Source: Bradyrhizobium rifense
GTDB lineage: Bacteria > Pseudomonadota > Alphaproteobacteria > Rhizobiales > Xanthobacteraceae
Direction of reading: 5' to 3'
DNA: 64,000 nt
NCBI RefSeq assembly: GCF_008123425.1
Contig: NZ_VSSS01000051.1
Span: 62,001 to 126,000 of the forward strand
Numbering within the stretch: position 1 is the stretch's first letter; each line of letters starts with the position of its first letter. This document shows positions 25,068 through 33,386 of this stretch, in pieces. Position numbers and translations under genes: made by a program. A model generated the notes under the pieces. It saw only the letters and a program-made list of their open reading frames with translations, had not been told where the DNA came from and searched no databases.

Positions 25068-25499
25068 CTACTTCCTCACCAAGCTCCACTTCGTCACCAC
25101 GGCCTCGCTCATCTGGCCGGGATCGCTGGCGCAGGCGATTTCGTCGACCTTGACCGAGATCTCCTTGCCGACAAACGATTTCAGCTGCGTGGCCTGCGCA
25201 TCACTGGAGGTGACAAGCTGAAAGGTCTCAGGTCCCGTCTCGAGATCGCACAGCCCGTTCGGCGCCGGCAGACGGCGCGGCTCGGAGGTGATCTGGTACA
25301 TCGCAATCCGCTTGCCGGTGTTCTTGGCGTCACGAATCTTCATGGCGTTCAGTTCGCCCGAGAGCACTTCACCAGTGCTGATCGGCTTGCCGGGCTTTGA
25401 GGGCGGCGCCTCTTCGTCCTGCTGCGCGGCGATGGCCGGTGTCACCAGCAGCAGCATCGTCGCGACCAAAGCCGATCGTGTGGCGAAAAGTTTCGTCAT
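25068..25499 (-). CDS. Small exported protein of unknown function
   Basis: Protein of 143 residues. A clear signal peptide (TRSALVATMLLLVTPAIAAQ) predicts cleavage after about residue 25. The mature part starts with an acidic/proline linker (QDEEAPPSKPGKPIS) and has two cysteines (GLCDLE and EIACASD) that could form one disulfide. The family is not recognised. It lies 27 bases downstream of recR on the same strand and may be the last gene of the dnaX-ybaB-recR unit. Confidence 0.7.
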   Translation of the reverse strand: MTKLFATRSALVATMLLLVTPAIAAQQDEEAPPSKPGKPISTGEVLSGELNAMKIRDAKNTGKRIAMYQITSEPRRLPAPNGLCDLETGPETFQLVTSSDAQATQLKSFVGKEISVKVDEIACASDPGQMSEAVVTKWSLVRK

Positions 25500-25526
25500 G
25501 TCGTCCGTTCCGTCAAGTCTGGATGG

Positions 25527-26129
25527 CTAGAACAGGGTCCGCTGCCGCATGGCGGCCGATAGCGTGCCCTCATCGAGATAATCAAGCTCGCCACCGACAG
25601 GCACACCGTGGGCCAGCCGGGTTACTTTTACGTTGGCGTCCTGAAGCAGGTCGGTGATGTAGTGCGCGGTGGTCTGTCCGTCGACTGTCGCATTCAGCGC
25701 AAGAATGATCTCGTGCACCTCGGCCGCGTGGGCACGCGCGACCAGCGCGTCGATGGTGAGGTCCTGCGGGCCGACGCCGTCGAGCGGCGACAGGGTCGCG
25801 CCCAGCACGTGGTAGCGCCCCTGGGTCGCATTGGCCCGCTCCAGCGCCCAGAGATCGGCGACGTCGGCGACGACGACGATGATGGCGGGATCGCGCTTCG
25901 GATCGATGCAGACGGTGCAGGGATTTTGCGTGTCGATGTTGCCGCAGGTCTTGCAGACCTGGACCTTGTCGAGCGCGACCTGCAGCGCCGATGTCAGCGG
26001 CATCATCAGCGCTTCGCGCTTCTTGATCAGGTGCAGGGCCGCGCGCCGCGCGGAGCGCGGGCCCAAACCCGGAAGGCGCGCGAGAAGCTGAACCAGCCGC
26101 TCGATTTCGGGACCTGCAACCGCGCCCAT
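25527..26129 (-). CDS. recR: Recombination protein RecR
   Basis: Protein of 200 residues that works with RecO/RecF to load RecA at gaps. Order: helix-hairpin-helix (LVQLLARLPGLGPRSARRAA), four-cysteine zinc finger CKTCGNIDTQNPCTVC, and a Toprim domain (IIVVVADVADLWALERANAT; EIILALNATVDGQTTAHYIT). The C-terminal Walker-B-like segment is VTRLAHGVPVGGELDYLDEG. Start ATG 26129 lies one base after the ybaB stop. dnaX-ybaB-recR is a conserved operon. Confidence 0.97.
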   Translation of the reverse strand: MGAVAGPEIERLVQLLARLPGLGPRSARRAALHLIKKREALMMPLTSALQVALDKVQVCKTCGNIDTQNPCTVCIDPKRDPAIIVVVADVADLWALERANATQGRYHVLGATLSPLDGVGPQDLTIDALVARAHAAEVHEIILALNATVDGQTTAHYITDLLQDANVKVTRLAHGVPVGGELDYLDEGTLSAAMRQRTLF

Positions 26130-26130
26130 A

Positions 26131-26451
26131 TTACTGGCCGAACAGCCCCGGCGGCAGGCCGAGCCCGCCGGTCAGCGACTGCATCTTCTCCTGCATCGCG
26201 GTCTCCGCCTTGCGGCGGGCATCACTGAGCGCGGTGACGAGCAGGTCTTCCAGCACCTCGCGCTCTTCGGCCTTCATCAGCGAGGGATCGATCTTGATGC
26301 CCTTGACGTCCATCTTCGCGGTCATGCGCACGGCGACGAGACCGCCGCCGGAGATGCCCTCGACCTCCACATTGGCGAGCTGCTCCTGCATCTCCTGCAT
26401 CTTGGATTGCAGCTGCGCCGCCTGCTTCATCATGCCGAGAAAGTCAGCCAT
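26131..26451 (-). CDS. YbaB/EbfC family nucleoid-associated protein
   Basis: Protein of 106 residues. MADFLGMMKQAAQLQSKMQE forms the N-terminal helix; GGGLVAVRMTAKMDVKGIKI is the central beta region; a final helix (EDLLVTALSDARRKAETAMQ) and a Gly/Leu/Pro tail follow. Members form small homodimers that bind DNA with limited sequence preference. Lies between dnaX (27-base gap) and recR (1-base gap), the standard location. Confidence 0.95.
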   Translation of the reverse strand: MADFLGMMKQAAQLQSKMQEMQEQLANVEVEGISGGGLVAVRMTAKMDVKGIKIDPSLMKAEEREVLEDLLVTALSDARRKAETAMQEKMQSLTGGLGLPPGLFGQ

Positions 26452-26478
26452 GGGTGTTCGTCCTTGGAAAGATCATGC

Positions 26479-28320
26479 TCAGAGATCGTCGTCGGCGTCG
26501 GTACCGTCGGGCGGATCGTCAGAGCCATAGTCGGCGTTAATATTGGATTCCGGCGTCTCGGGCGCAAGCCTGCGCACCTCGACGACCTTCGCACCGGGGA
26601 AGCGCGACAGCACTTCCTGCACGCGCGGATCGGCCTCGGCGGTGCGCGCATGTTCCTGCTTGGCGGCCTGGCTCACCGAGCGCAGCGTCGCCTGGCCCTG
26701 CTCGTTGGACACAATGATGGTCCAGCGGCGGCCGGTCCACAGCTCGAATTTTCGCGCGAGCTCGGAGATCATCGTTTTCGACGCGTTCGGCTCGAGCGCG
26801 ACCTCCAGCCGGCCCTCCTCGAAACGAACGAGGCGCATGTCGCCTTCGAGTGCGGCCTTGGTCATGAGGTCGCGCTTCTGCCCCGCGAGCGCCACGAGCT
26901 GGGTGAAGCTGGTGATGTGCAACTGAGGGGCCGCAGCTTGCGGGTCCGGCGCAGGCGCTGCCATCTGCGGCCGGGCACCGCCGCCGAACGCAGTCGGCGA
27001 CGAGGTCGGCATGCGCACCGGCGCAGCAGAGGTCACGGACGCCGCGGAGGCCATCGGCGCAGCCGGCGCGCCGCTGCGCGCGGCACTGCCGCCGCTCACG
27101 ACCGGCGAACCGCCGCCGTTCTGCTCCAGCATCCTGATCGCCTCGTCCGGCGTCGGCAGGTCGGCGACGTAGGCGATGCGCACCAGCACCATCTCGGCGG
27201 CCGCAGCAGGGCGTGTCGCGGCCTGCACCTCGGTGATGCCCTTGAGCAGCATCTGCCACATCCGCGACAGCACGCGCATCGAGATCTTCGAGGCGAAATC
27301 CTTCGCGCGCACGCGCTCGGTCTCGCCATAGGCGACGTTGTCGGCGGTCGCCGGCACGATCTTCACGCGGGTGACGAAATTGACGAATTCGGCGAGATCC
27401 GAGAGCACGACGATCGGATCGGCGCCGACGTCATACTGGTCGCGGAATTCCTTGAAGGCGCTTGCGATATCACCGCGCGCCAGCGAATCGAAGAGGTCGA
27501 TGACGCGGGTGCGGTCGGCAAGGCCCAGCATCTGCCTGACCGCATCGGCCTTCACGGTGCCCGCCGCATGCGCGATCGCCTGATCGAGCAGCGACAGAGA
27601 GTCGCGCACCGAGCCTTCCGCGGCGCGCGCGATGATGCCGAGCGCCTCGGGCTCGATCTCGACGCTTTCCTTCGCCGCGATATTCGCGAGGTGCTTCATC
27701 AGCACGTCGGCCTCGACGCGGCGCAGGTCAAAACGCTGGCAGCGCGACAGTACGGTCACCGGAACTTTCCGAATCTCCGTCGTGGCGAACACGAACTTCG
27801 CGTGCTCCGGCGGTTCCTCCAGCGTCTTCAGGAAGGCGTTGAACGCCGCCGTCGACAGCATGTGGACTTCGTCGATGATGTAGACCTTGTAGCGGGCGCT
27901 GGCCGGCGCGTAGCGCACGCTGTCATTGATCTGGCGGACGTCGTCGACGCCGGTATGCGAGGCCGCGTCCATCTCCAGCACATCCATGTGCCGGCTTTCC
28001 ATGATCGCCTGGCAATGCACGCCGAGCGTCGGCATGTGGATGGTCGGGCCCTTCACCGAGCCGTCCGGCATCTCGTAGTCGAGCGCACGGGCCAGGATGC
28101 GCGCAGTGGTGGTCTTGCCGACACCGCGGACGCCGGTGAGGATCCAGGCCTGCGGAATGCGGCCGGTCTCGAACGCGTTGGAGACGGTGCGGACCACGGC
28201 CTCCTGGCCGATCAGATCGTCGAACGAGGAGGGGCGGTATTTGCGCGCGAGAACGCGGTAAGGCGCGTTGGCAGCCTTGCCGGCGCTGTCAGGATCAGGA
28301 GGGGCGCCAGCGTCGGTCAT
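26479..28320 (-). CDS. dnaX: DNA polymerase III subunits gamma/tau
   Basis: Protein of 613 residues, the clamp-loader ATPase that places the sliding clamp on DNA and tethers polymerase cores. AAA+ motifs: Walker A GVRGVGKTTTARILA, Walker B IIDEVHMLS, sensor 1 FVFATTEIRKVPVTVLSRCQ and the SRC arginine finger. Domain III and an Ala/Pro-rich linker (about 385-470) precede the tau C-terminal domain. Unusual: the zinc module after Walker A has only one of the usual four cysteines (PTLGVHCQAI). Start ATG 28320 is preceded by the SRP RNA gene on the same strand. Confidence 0.96.
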   Translation of the reverse strand: MTDAGAPPDPDSAGKAANAPYRVLARKYRPSSFDDLIGQEAVVRTVSNAFETGRIPQAWILTGVRGVGKTTTARILARALDYEMPDGSVKGPTIHMPTLGVHCQAIMESRHMDVLEMDAASHTGVDDVRQINDSVRYAPASARYKVYIIDEVHMLSTAAFNAFLKTLEEPPEHAKFVFATTEIRKVPVTVLSRCQRFDLRRVEADVLMKHLANIAAKESVEIEPEALGIIARAAEGSVRDSLSLLDQAIAHAAGTVKADAVRQMLGLADRTRVIDLFDSLARGDIASAFKEFRDQYDVGADPIVVLSDLAEFVNFVTRVKIVPATADNVAYGETERVRAKDFASKISMRVLSRMWQMLLKGITEVQAATRPAAAAEMVLVRIAYVADLPTPDEAIRMLEQNGGGSPVVSGGSAARSGAPAAPMASAASVTSAAPVRMPTSSPTAFGGGARPQMAAPAPDPQAAAPQLHITSFTQLVALAGQKRDLMTKAALEGDMRLVRFEEGRLEVALEPNASKTMISELARKFELWTGRRWTIIVSNEQGQATLRSVSQAAKQEHARTAEADPRVQEVLSRFPGAKVVEVRRLAPETPESNINADYGSDDPPDGTDADDDL

Positions 28321-28413
28321 CGGTCGATCCGCAATGAAATATCTCTCGCCGGCTTTTGCGGAAAGGAGCGCGCTGGCGGCTCGAGCCGCCGGCGCAATTC
28401 GCTCGGAAAAACA

Positions 28414-28512
28414 GGTAGGAGACTGACGAGCGACCCGATCCGGACCTCGTTAGGGCTGCTTCCTTCCGGACCTGACCCGGTTGGCGAGTGGCTCGTCCAC
28501 CGCCAATCTCCC
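28414..28512 (-). ncRNA. ffs: Signal recognition particle RNA (4.5S, small bacterial type)
   Basis: The minus strand carries GGTCAGGTCCGGAAGGAAGC followed by AGCC, the invariant asymmetric loop and GGAA tetraloop that bind Ffh. Flanks GGACGAGC and GCTCGTC pair below it, and GGGAGA with TCTCC at the base. A run of T (CTGTTTTTCC) just beyond the 3' end suggests termination. The RNA targets ribosome-nascent chains to FtsY at the membrane. Ends are estimated from pairing, within a few bases. It lies next to dnaX, as in many alphaproteobacteria. Confidence 0.93.
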
Positions 28513-28616
28513 GGTCCCTATTTGGGGCCAAAAGGTCGGGAAAGCAAGCGGGTATCCGTGGATCCCGACCACCCGGAAGGACGGCCCGCCGGCCTATTTG
28601 GACCGCGGAAGGCGGC

Positions 28617-29618
28617 TCAGGGTCTGCGGCCTGGAACCTCCGTGATTCGCGCAAACCGCTTGCGGTACTCGGCCGGCGTCACGCCGACATGACGATTGAA
28701 CGCGCGACGCAGCGTATCGGCGTCGGCAAATCCACAATGGAGCGCCACCTGCTTCGGCGCTTCATTGCCAAACTCGAGCAGCCGCCTCGCGGCATTGACG
28801 CGGGCTTCCTCCACCCAAGTCGCAGGCGTAACCCCCACCTCGGCGCGGAACAGTCGTGCAAAGTGCCTCGGGCTCAGCTCCATGCGCGTCGCCAGGCTGC
28901 CAACGCTGTGGTCGAGCCCGGGATTGGCGGCGACCCAGCGCTGCAGCTCCTGCAGCGCGGCGCGGCCGGCGGGAACAGCCTCGCCCCCGCGGGTGAACTG
29001 CATCTGCCCACCGGGGCGCTTGAAGAACATCACCAGCTGGCTCGCGACCTTCATCGCCGTGTCGCGTCCAAGATCTTCTTCGACCAATGCCAGCGCGAGA
29101 TCGAGCCCCGCGGTCACGCCGGCGGCTGTGCGGAGCTTTCCGTCGATGACGTAGATGGCATCCTTATCCACCGCGACCGACGGGAATTTTCTGGCCAGCG
29201 TGTCTGCAACCGCCCAATGCGTCGTGACCCGCCTGCCATCGAGGAGACCGGCAGCGGCAAGGAAGAAGGCCCCACTGCACACCGAGCCGAATCGGCGGGT
29301 CCTCGAGACTCGTCGCCGCAGCCAATCGACAACGCTTCCATCTGCCGGGACTTCGGCTGCGTTCGGGCATCCCGCCACCAGCAGGGTGTCGATGGGTTCC
29401 TGGAAGTCGCGGTCGACAATTCGGTCAGGCATCAGCCGGACGCCTGAAGAGCTGCGTATCGGTCCCGGCTCAGCCCCTGCCACGAACAAGGCATAGGCCG
29501 GATAACCGGCCTGCACGTTCGCCTCGGCAAACACATCGAGCGGTCCGGCGACGTCGAGCAGTTGTACCCCCGGCAGCGCCACGATCACGATCGTCCTCGG
29601 TTTCGGCTTTGCGCCCAT
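28617..29618 (-). CDS. GlxA-type transcriptional regulator (DJ-1/PfpI plus AraC HTH)
   Basis: Protein of 333 residues. Residues about 9-180 form a DJ-1/PfpI amidotransferase-like domain (RTIVIVALPGVQLLDVAGPL; nucleophile-elbow Cys in GSVCSGAFFLAAAGLL; THWAVADTLARKFP). Residues about 230-325 form an AraC-type double helix-turn-helix (RMELSPRHFARLFRAEVGV; VALHCGFADADTLRRAFNRH; FNRHVGVTPAEYRKRFA). Such regulators sense a small molecule and activate nearby operons. It is divergent from the HD-hydrolase/catalase pair over 103 bases, which are the likely targets. Confidence 0.92.
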   Translation of the reverse strand: MGAKPKPRTIVIVALPGVQLLDVAGPLDVFAEANVQAGYPAYALFVAGAEPGPIRSSSGVRLMPDRIVDRDFQEPIDTLLVAGCPNAAEVPADGSVVDWLRRRVSRTRRFGSVCSGAFFLAAAGLLDGRRVTTHWAVADTLARKFPSVAVDKDAIYVIDGKLRTAAGVTAGLDLALALVEEDLGRDTAMKVASQLVMFFKRPGGQMQFTRGGEAVPAGRAALQELQRWVAANPGLDHSVGSLATRMELSPRHFARLFRAEVGVTPATWVEEARVNAARRLLEFGNEAPKQVALHCGFADADTLRRAFNRHVGVTPAEYRKRFARITEVPGRRP

Positions 29619-29648
29619 GTCCGCCTCGATCCGGATTTGTCCGTTTTA

Positions 29649-29661
29649 GACGTATTACGTC
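29649..29661. promoter_or_regulatory. Perfect palindrome in the glxA-like/HD divergent region
   Basis: GACGTATTACGTC is a 13-base perfect inverted repeat, 30 bases ahead of the regulator gene and 60 ahead of the HD gene. A 12-base fragment of repeat family A (CGTAGCCCGGAT, 29674-29685) follows it. It is a candidate operator, not proven; AraC-family proteins more often use direct repeats. Confidence 0.35.
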
Positions 29662-29721
29662 GATTTCAGACAACGTAGCCCGGATTTACATTGGATACGA
29701 CCGAAATTTCAGGAGCTGATC

Positions 29722-30363
29722 ATGTCAGACATCACCGAGGCCGCAATCATTCCCGACAGCAAGCTGGCGCGCGCCATCACCGATTACATCCGCGATACCG
29801 AAACAGACCTGCTCTTCAACCATTCCAGCCGCGTCTACCAGTTCGGAGCGATGGCCGGCGTCCGCCGCGGGCTGACATTCGACCGCGAGCTGCTCTACGC
29901 CGGGGCCATGTTTCACGACATCGGCCTGATGCCGGGCCGTGGCAGCAGACACGAGCGGTTCGAGGTCGACGGCGCTCACGCCGCGCGCGACTTCCTGCGC
30001 AGCCACGGTATTTCCGAAGCCGACGCCTACACGGTCTGGACCGCGATCGCGCTGCACACCACACCGGGCATCCCTCAACACATGCATCCGGTCGTCGCGC
30101 TGGTGACCGCAGGCGTCGAAATGGACGTTCTCGGGCTCACCTACCGCGAATATTCCGAAGCGGAGCGCGAGGCAGTCGTGAAGGCGTTTCCGCGAACGCC
30201 GCAGTTCAAGGAAGACATCATCCAGGCCTTCTACGACGGCATCAGGCATCGGCCGGACACGACGTTCGGAAACGTCAAGGCCGACGTCATCGCCGACAAG
30301 GAGCCGCATTTCCACCGCGGCAATTTCTGCAGCGTCATCCGCAACTCCCATTGGCACGGCTGA
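29722..30363 (+). CDS. HD-domain hydrolase, cyanamide hydratase-like
   Basis: Protein of 213 residues. HD metal-binding motifs in order: His in LLFNHSSRVYQFG, the HD pair in AGAMFHDIGLM, and His in AIALHTTPGIPQH. The RHERFEVDGAHAARDFLRSH segment is typical of the cyanamide hydratase-like HD subfamily, whose members hydrate cyanamide to urea or act on other small nitrogen compounds. Substrate here is not known. No signal peptide. It has AGGAGCTG five bases before ATG 29722, and is followed after 60 bases by catalase on the same strand. Confidence 0.82.
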   Translation: MSDITEAAIIPDSKLARAITDYIRDTETDLLFNHSSRVYQFGAMAGVRRGLTFDRELLYAGAMFHDIGLMPGRGSRHERFEVDGAHAARDFLRSHGISEADAYTVWTAIALHTTPGIPQHMHPVVALVTAGVEMDVLGLTYREYSEAEREAVVKAFPRTPQFKEDIIQAFYDGIRHRPDTTFGNVKADVIADKEPHFHRGNFCSVIRNSHWHG

Positions 30364-30423
30364 AGCCGATTTGCGCGGCCGATTGCCAATCCGAGCCCAC
30401 ATCATCAATCAGGAAATGACGAC

Positions 30424-31893
30424 ATGAGCGACAAGCGCCCCCACCTCACACACGCCACGGGTGCTCCCGTAAGCGACAATCTCAACATCATGACCGCCGG
30501 CCGCCGTGGCCCGGCACTGCTTCAGGATGTCTGGCTGATCGAGAAACTCGCCCATTTCGATCGCGAAGTGATTCCGGAGCGACGCATGCACGCCAAGGGA
30601 TCCGGCGCCTTCGGGACCTTTACGGTCACCCATGACATCTCCCGCTATACCAAGGCGAAGATATTCTCGGAGATCGGCAAGCAGACTCCGATGTTCGCGC
30701 GCTTCTCGACGGTGGCCGGCGAGCGCGGCGCAGCTGACGCCGAACGCGACATCCGCGGCTTTGCATCGAAGTTCTACACCGAGGAAGGCAACTGGGACAT
30801 GGTGGGCAACAACACCCCCGTGTTCTTCTTCCGCGATCCGCTGCGCTTTCCCGATCTCAATCATGCGATCAAGCGGGACCCGCGCACCGGGATGCGAAGC
30901 GCCGACAACAACTGGGATTTCTGGACCCTGTTGCCGGAAGCCCTGCATCAGGTCACCATCGTGATGAGCGAGCGTGGCATTCCCAGAAGCTTCCGCCATA
31001 TGCACGGCTTCGGGAGCCATACCTACAGCTTCATCAACGCCGCCAATGAACGAACCTGGGTGAAGTTTCATTTCCGGACGCAGCAGGGTGTCGAAAATTT
31101 GAGCGATGCCGAGGCGGAAACACTCATCGGCAAGGATCGCGAGACTCACCAGCGCGATCTGTTCGAAAGCATCGAACGCGGCGACTTCCCGCGCTGGACG
31201 CTGTTCGTGCAGGTCATGACCGACGATCAGGCCAAGGCATTTGCATTCAACCCGTTCGACCTCACCAAGGTTTGGCCGAAGGGCGAGTTTCCGCTGATCG
31301 AGGTCGGTTATTTCGAGCTGAACCGCAATCCGGAGAACGTCTTCGCCGAGGTCGAGCAGGCGTCGTTCTCGCCGGCCCATGTCGTGCCCGGCATCAGCTT
31401 CTCGCCCGACAAAATGCTGCAGGCACGGCTGTTCTCCTATGGCGACGCGGCGCGCTACCGCCTCGGCGTCAACCATCACCTGATTCCGGTCAATGCGCCG
31501 AAATGTCCGTATCACAGCTACCATCGAGACGGCGCGATGCGGACGGACGGCAATCTGGGCGGAACACCCACCTACTTCCCAAACAGCCGCGGCGAGTGGA
31601 CCGACCAGCCCGACCTCAACGAACCGCCGCTCGAGATCGACGGCGCAGCGGCACATTGGGATCATCGCGTCGACGACGATCATTATCAGCCGCCGGGCAA
31701 TCTGTTCCGCAAGATGAACCCGGCCCAGCGGCGGGTCCTGTTCGACAACACGGCACGCGCCGTCGGCGGGGCGGCGGTGCATATCCAGGAACGACACATC
31801 GCCAACTGCGCCAAGGCCAATCCCGCCTACGGGGCCGGCGTCCGTGAAGCGCTCTCACGTCTTGCGGCTGTTCGCGCCGAGGCCGGAAAATAG
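30424..31893 (+). CDS. katA: Monofunctional haem catalase (small-subunit, clade 3 type)
   Basis: Protein of 489 residues that dismutates hydrogen peroxide. The distal haem His lies in RRMHAKGSGAFGTF and the Asn in MVGNNTPVFFFRDP. FARFSTVAGERGAADAERDI is the conserved clade signature. The proximal ligand Tyr is in RLFSYGDAARYRLG. The length of about 490 without a flavodoxin-like C-terminal domain fits the small-subunit, NADPH-binding class. No export signal is seen, so cytoplasmic. Probably co-transcribed with the HD gene and perhaps controlled by the divergent GlxA-like regulator. Confidence 0.96.
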   Translation: MSDKRPHLTHATGAPVSDNLNIMTAGRRGPALLQDVWLIEKLAHFDREVIPERRMHAKGSGAFGTFTVTHDISRYTKAKIFSEIGKQTPMFARFSTVAGERGAADAERDIRGFASKFYTEEGNWDMVGNNTPVFFFRDPLRFPDLNHAIKRDPRTGMRSADNNWDFWTLLPEALHQVTIVMSERGIPRSFRHMHGFGSHTYSFINAANERTWVKFHFRTQQGVENLSDAEAETLIGKDRETHQRDLFESIERGDFPRWTLFVQVMTDDQAKAFAFNPFDLTKVWPKGEFPLIEVGYFELNRNPENVFAEVEQASFSPAHVVPGISFSPDKMLQARLFSYGDAARYRLGVNHHLIPVNAPKCPYHSYHRDGAMRTDGNLGGTPTYFPNSRGEWTDQPDLNEPPLEIDGAAAHWDHRVDDDHYQPPGNLFRKMNPAQRRVLFDNTARAVGGAAVHIQERHIANCAKANPAYGAGVREALSRLAAVRAEAGK

Positions 31894-31928
31894 GATCGGT
31901 CGATCCGCACCGACATCTCGCCGTCTTC

Positions 31929-31959
31929 GGCGAACGGCGCCGACAAGGTGCCGTTCGCC
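31929..31959 (+). terminator. Strong hairpin after katA
   Basis: GGCGAACGGCGCC, loop GACAA, GGTGCCGTTCGCC: a 13-pair stem with one G-T pair, 35 bases after the katA stop. No T run follows, so it may stabilise the message end or act with Rho rather than as a classic intrinsic terminator. Confidence 0.55.
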
Positions 31960-32188
31960 TGACGCGCCGGCGTCAATTGCCTCCACCCAGGCGACCACTG
32001 ACCAGCGTTCGCATTTTTAAGGCGAGCCGCCGAAGCCTCTCAATTTTCTCGCGAAAACAGCTTGACCCGGCCCGCCGCGGCACTCCTGCCGCGAAGCGCA
32101 GACTCCGACATTCGCCTCGGAAAGCGTCATGGCCGATAGGCTCCGTGCCTATCTTCAAGGCCCCGCACATCCCTGAGGCAATCGAGTC

Positions 32189-32219
32189 TTGACAGGGCCC
32201 GTCCCGCAGCGCCTTAAAT
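32189..32219 (+). promoter_or_regulatory. Possible promoter of the second ABC operon
   Basis: TTGACA (32189-32194) followed after 19 bases by TTAAAT (32214-32219). The spacer is longer than ideal. It lies about 140 bases ahead of the substrate-binding protein gene. Confidence 0.25.
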
Positions 32220-32357
32220 TCCTGCTGAACCGAAACAAAGGGTGCGCGGAAATCCGATCCAGAGCATTTTTCAATCAGCTTACGCCGATTGATGAGCGAA
32301 TTTTTTGCGCGAGATCAACCACGCACCTTCATCCAACCAGGAAAGCGATTCCTCAAA

Positions 32358-33206
32358 ATGGTTACACGTCGTGATGTCGCATCGATTGTCGGACTTGGCG
32401 CGATGACTGCGGCCGCGCTGGCCTCCCCGGCCGTGGCGCAGACCGCGGCCGATCCCAACGAATCGACCTTTGCCCGCATCCGCCGCACCAAGAAGATGCG
32501 GATCGGCGCGGTCGGCGGTGGCGCGCCCTATTACATGAAGGACCTCGCCAGCGGCCAGTGGAAGGGTTTCTACATTGACATCGCCAAGGGACTGGCCGAC
32601 GACATGGAGGCCGAGCTCGAGATCACCGAGACCACCTGGGGCAATTCGGTGCTCGATCTCCAGGCCAACAAGATCGACATCTTCTTCGGCCTCAACCCTA
32701 CGCCGAAGCGCGCGCTCGTGGTCGACTTCTCGGTGCCGGTCTTCAACAACGCCTTCGGCATCCTCTGCAAGAAGGATTTCAAACCGAAGAGCTGGGCCGA
32801 GTTGAACTCGCCTGACGTCAAGATCGCGGTCGACCAGGGCTCGTCGCACGACCAGGTCGTCAGCCGCCTGACGCCGAAGGCGCAGATCTCGCGGCTGAAG
32901 ACTGCCGACGACGCCACTGCCGCCCTGCAGACCGGCCGCGTCGACGCGCAGTGCCTCATCACCATGCTGTCGCTGACGGTGCTGAAGAAGAACCCCTCGC
33001 TCGGCCAGTTCGTGCTGCCGACGCCGATCTTTGCCACCACGTCGAATGCCGGCTTCCGCCGCGAGAATGACAAGACCTTCCGCGACTACGTCAACACCTG
33101 GATCGACTTCAACAAGGGCCTCGGCTTCATCCGCAACGCGATCATCACCAACATGGAGCTGGTGGGCGTGACCGAAGCGGACATTCCGCCCGGCGTTTCG
33201 TTGTAA
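32358..33206 (+). CDS. Amino acid ABC transporter substrate-binding protein
   Basis: Protein of 282 residues from ATG 32358; the frame is open upstream to 32289 without family character. The start MVTRRDVASIVGLGAMTAAA, ending near SPAVAQ, is a signal peptide with a twin-arginine, so Tat export is possible. The mature part is SBP_bac_3: KKMRIGAVGGGAPYYMKD, WKGFYIDIAKGLADDMEAE, ITETTWGNSVLDLQANKIDI and KIAVDQGSSHDQVVSRL. Substrate unknown; the operon partners (SDR, enolase-superfamily enzyme) point to a carboxylate or unusual amino acid. The permease follows after a repeat element. Confidence 0.92.
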   Translation: MVTRRDVASIVGLGAMTAAALASPAVAQTAADPNESTFARIRRTKKMRIGAVGGGAPYYMKDLASGQWKGFYIDIAKGLADDMEAELEITETTWGNSVLDLQANKIDIFFGLNPTPKRALVVDFSVPVFNNAFGILCKKDFKPKSWAELNSPDVKIAVDQGSSHDQVVSRLTPKAQISRLKTADDATAALQTGRVDAQCLITMLSLTVLKKNPSLGQFVLPTPIFATTSNAGFRRENDKTFRDYVNTWIDFNKGLGFIRNAIITNMELVGVTEADIPPGVSL

Positions 33207-33236
33207 GTGATGAAGTCAGGTCTGGCTCGCTCCGCT

Positions 33237-33374
33237 TCTCTCCCTCTCCCGCTTGCGGGAGAGGGTCGGGGTGAGGGTGTCTCCGCAACCGAGAACCCCC
33301 GTGAGGAAAGAGCCCTCACCCGCATCGCATCTTCGATGCGATGCGACCTCTCCCGCAAGCGGGAGAGGTGAAGC
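33237..33374. repeat. Intergenic inverted repeat, family B, inside an operon
   Basis: CTCTCCCGCTTGCGGGAGAG and CCTCTCCCGCAAGCGGGAGAGG arms with the inner GCATCGCATCTTCGATGCGATGC hairpin, as in 19637-19793. It separates the binding-protein gene from its permease and could give the usual excess of binding protein over membrane parts. Confidence 0.72.
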
Positions 33375-33386
33375 AAGAAAGAACGC

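Larger units (their letters stand above)
31894..32357. other. Gene-free stretch of 464 bases
   Basis: Between katA and the next operon no reading frame with family resemblance or good codon bias was found. It holds the hairpin at 31929-31959 near its start and a possible promoter near 32189. Local base composition is a little less GC-rich in its last 150 bases, as expected for a promoter region. Confidence 0.6.

Noticed and set aside
28414..28512. Integration site at the SRP RNA gene
   Set aside because: SRP RNA genes can serve as att sites, but no direct copy of its 3' end was noticed in the window.
26407..28692. 761-codon open frame on the plus strand opposite dnaX and the SRP RNA
   Set aside because: It runs antisense through a clear dnaX gene and a structural RNA; its translation is His/Arg-rich with no domain. 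High-GC codon bias on the true strand keeps the opposite frame free of stops.
32189..32374. 61-codon plus-strand frame in the gene-free stretch before the second ABC operon
   Set aside because: No ribosome binding site, poor codon bias and it overlaps the start of the binding-protein gene.
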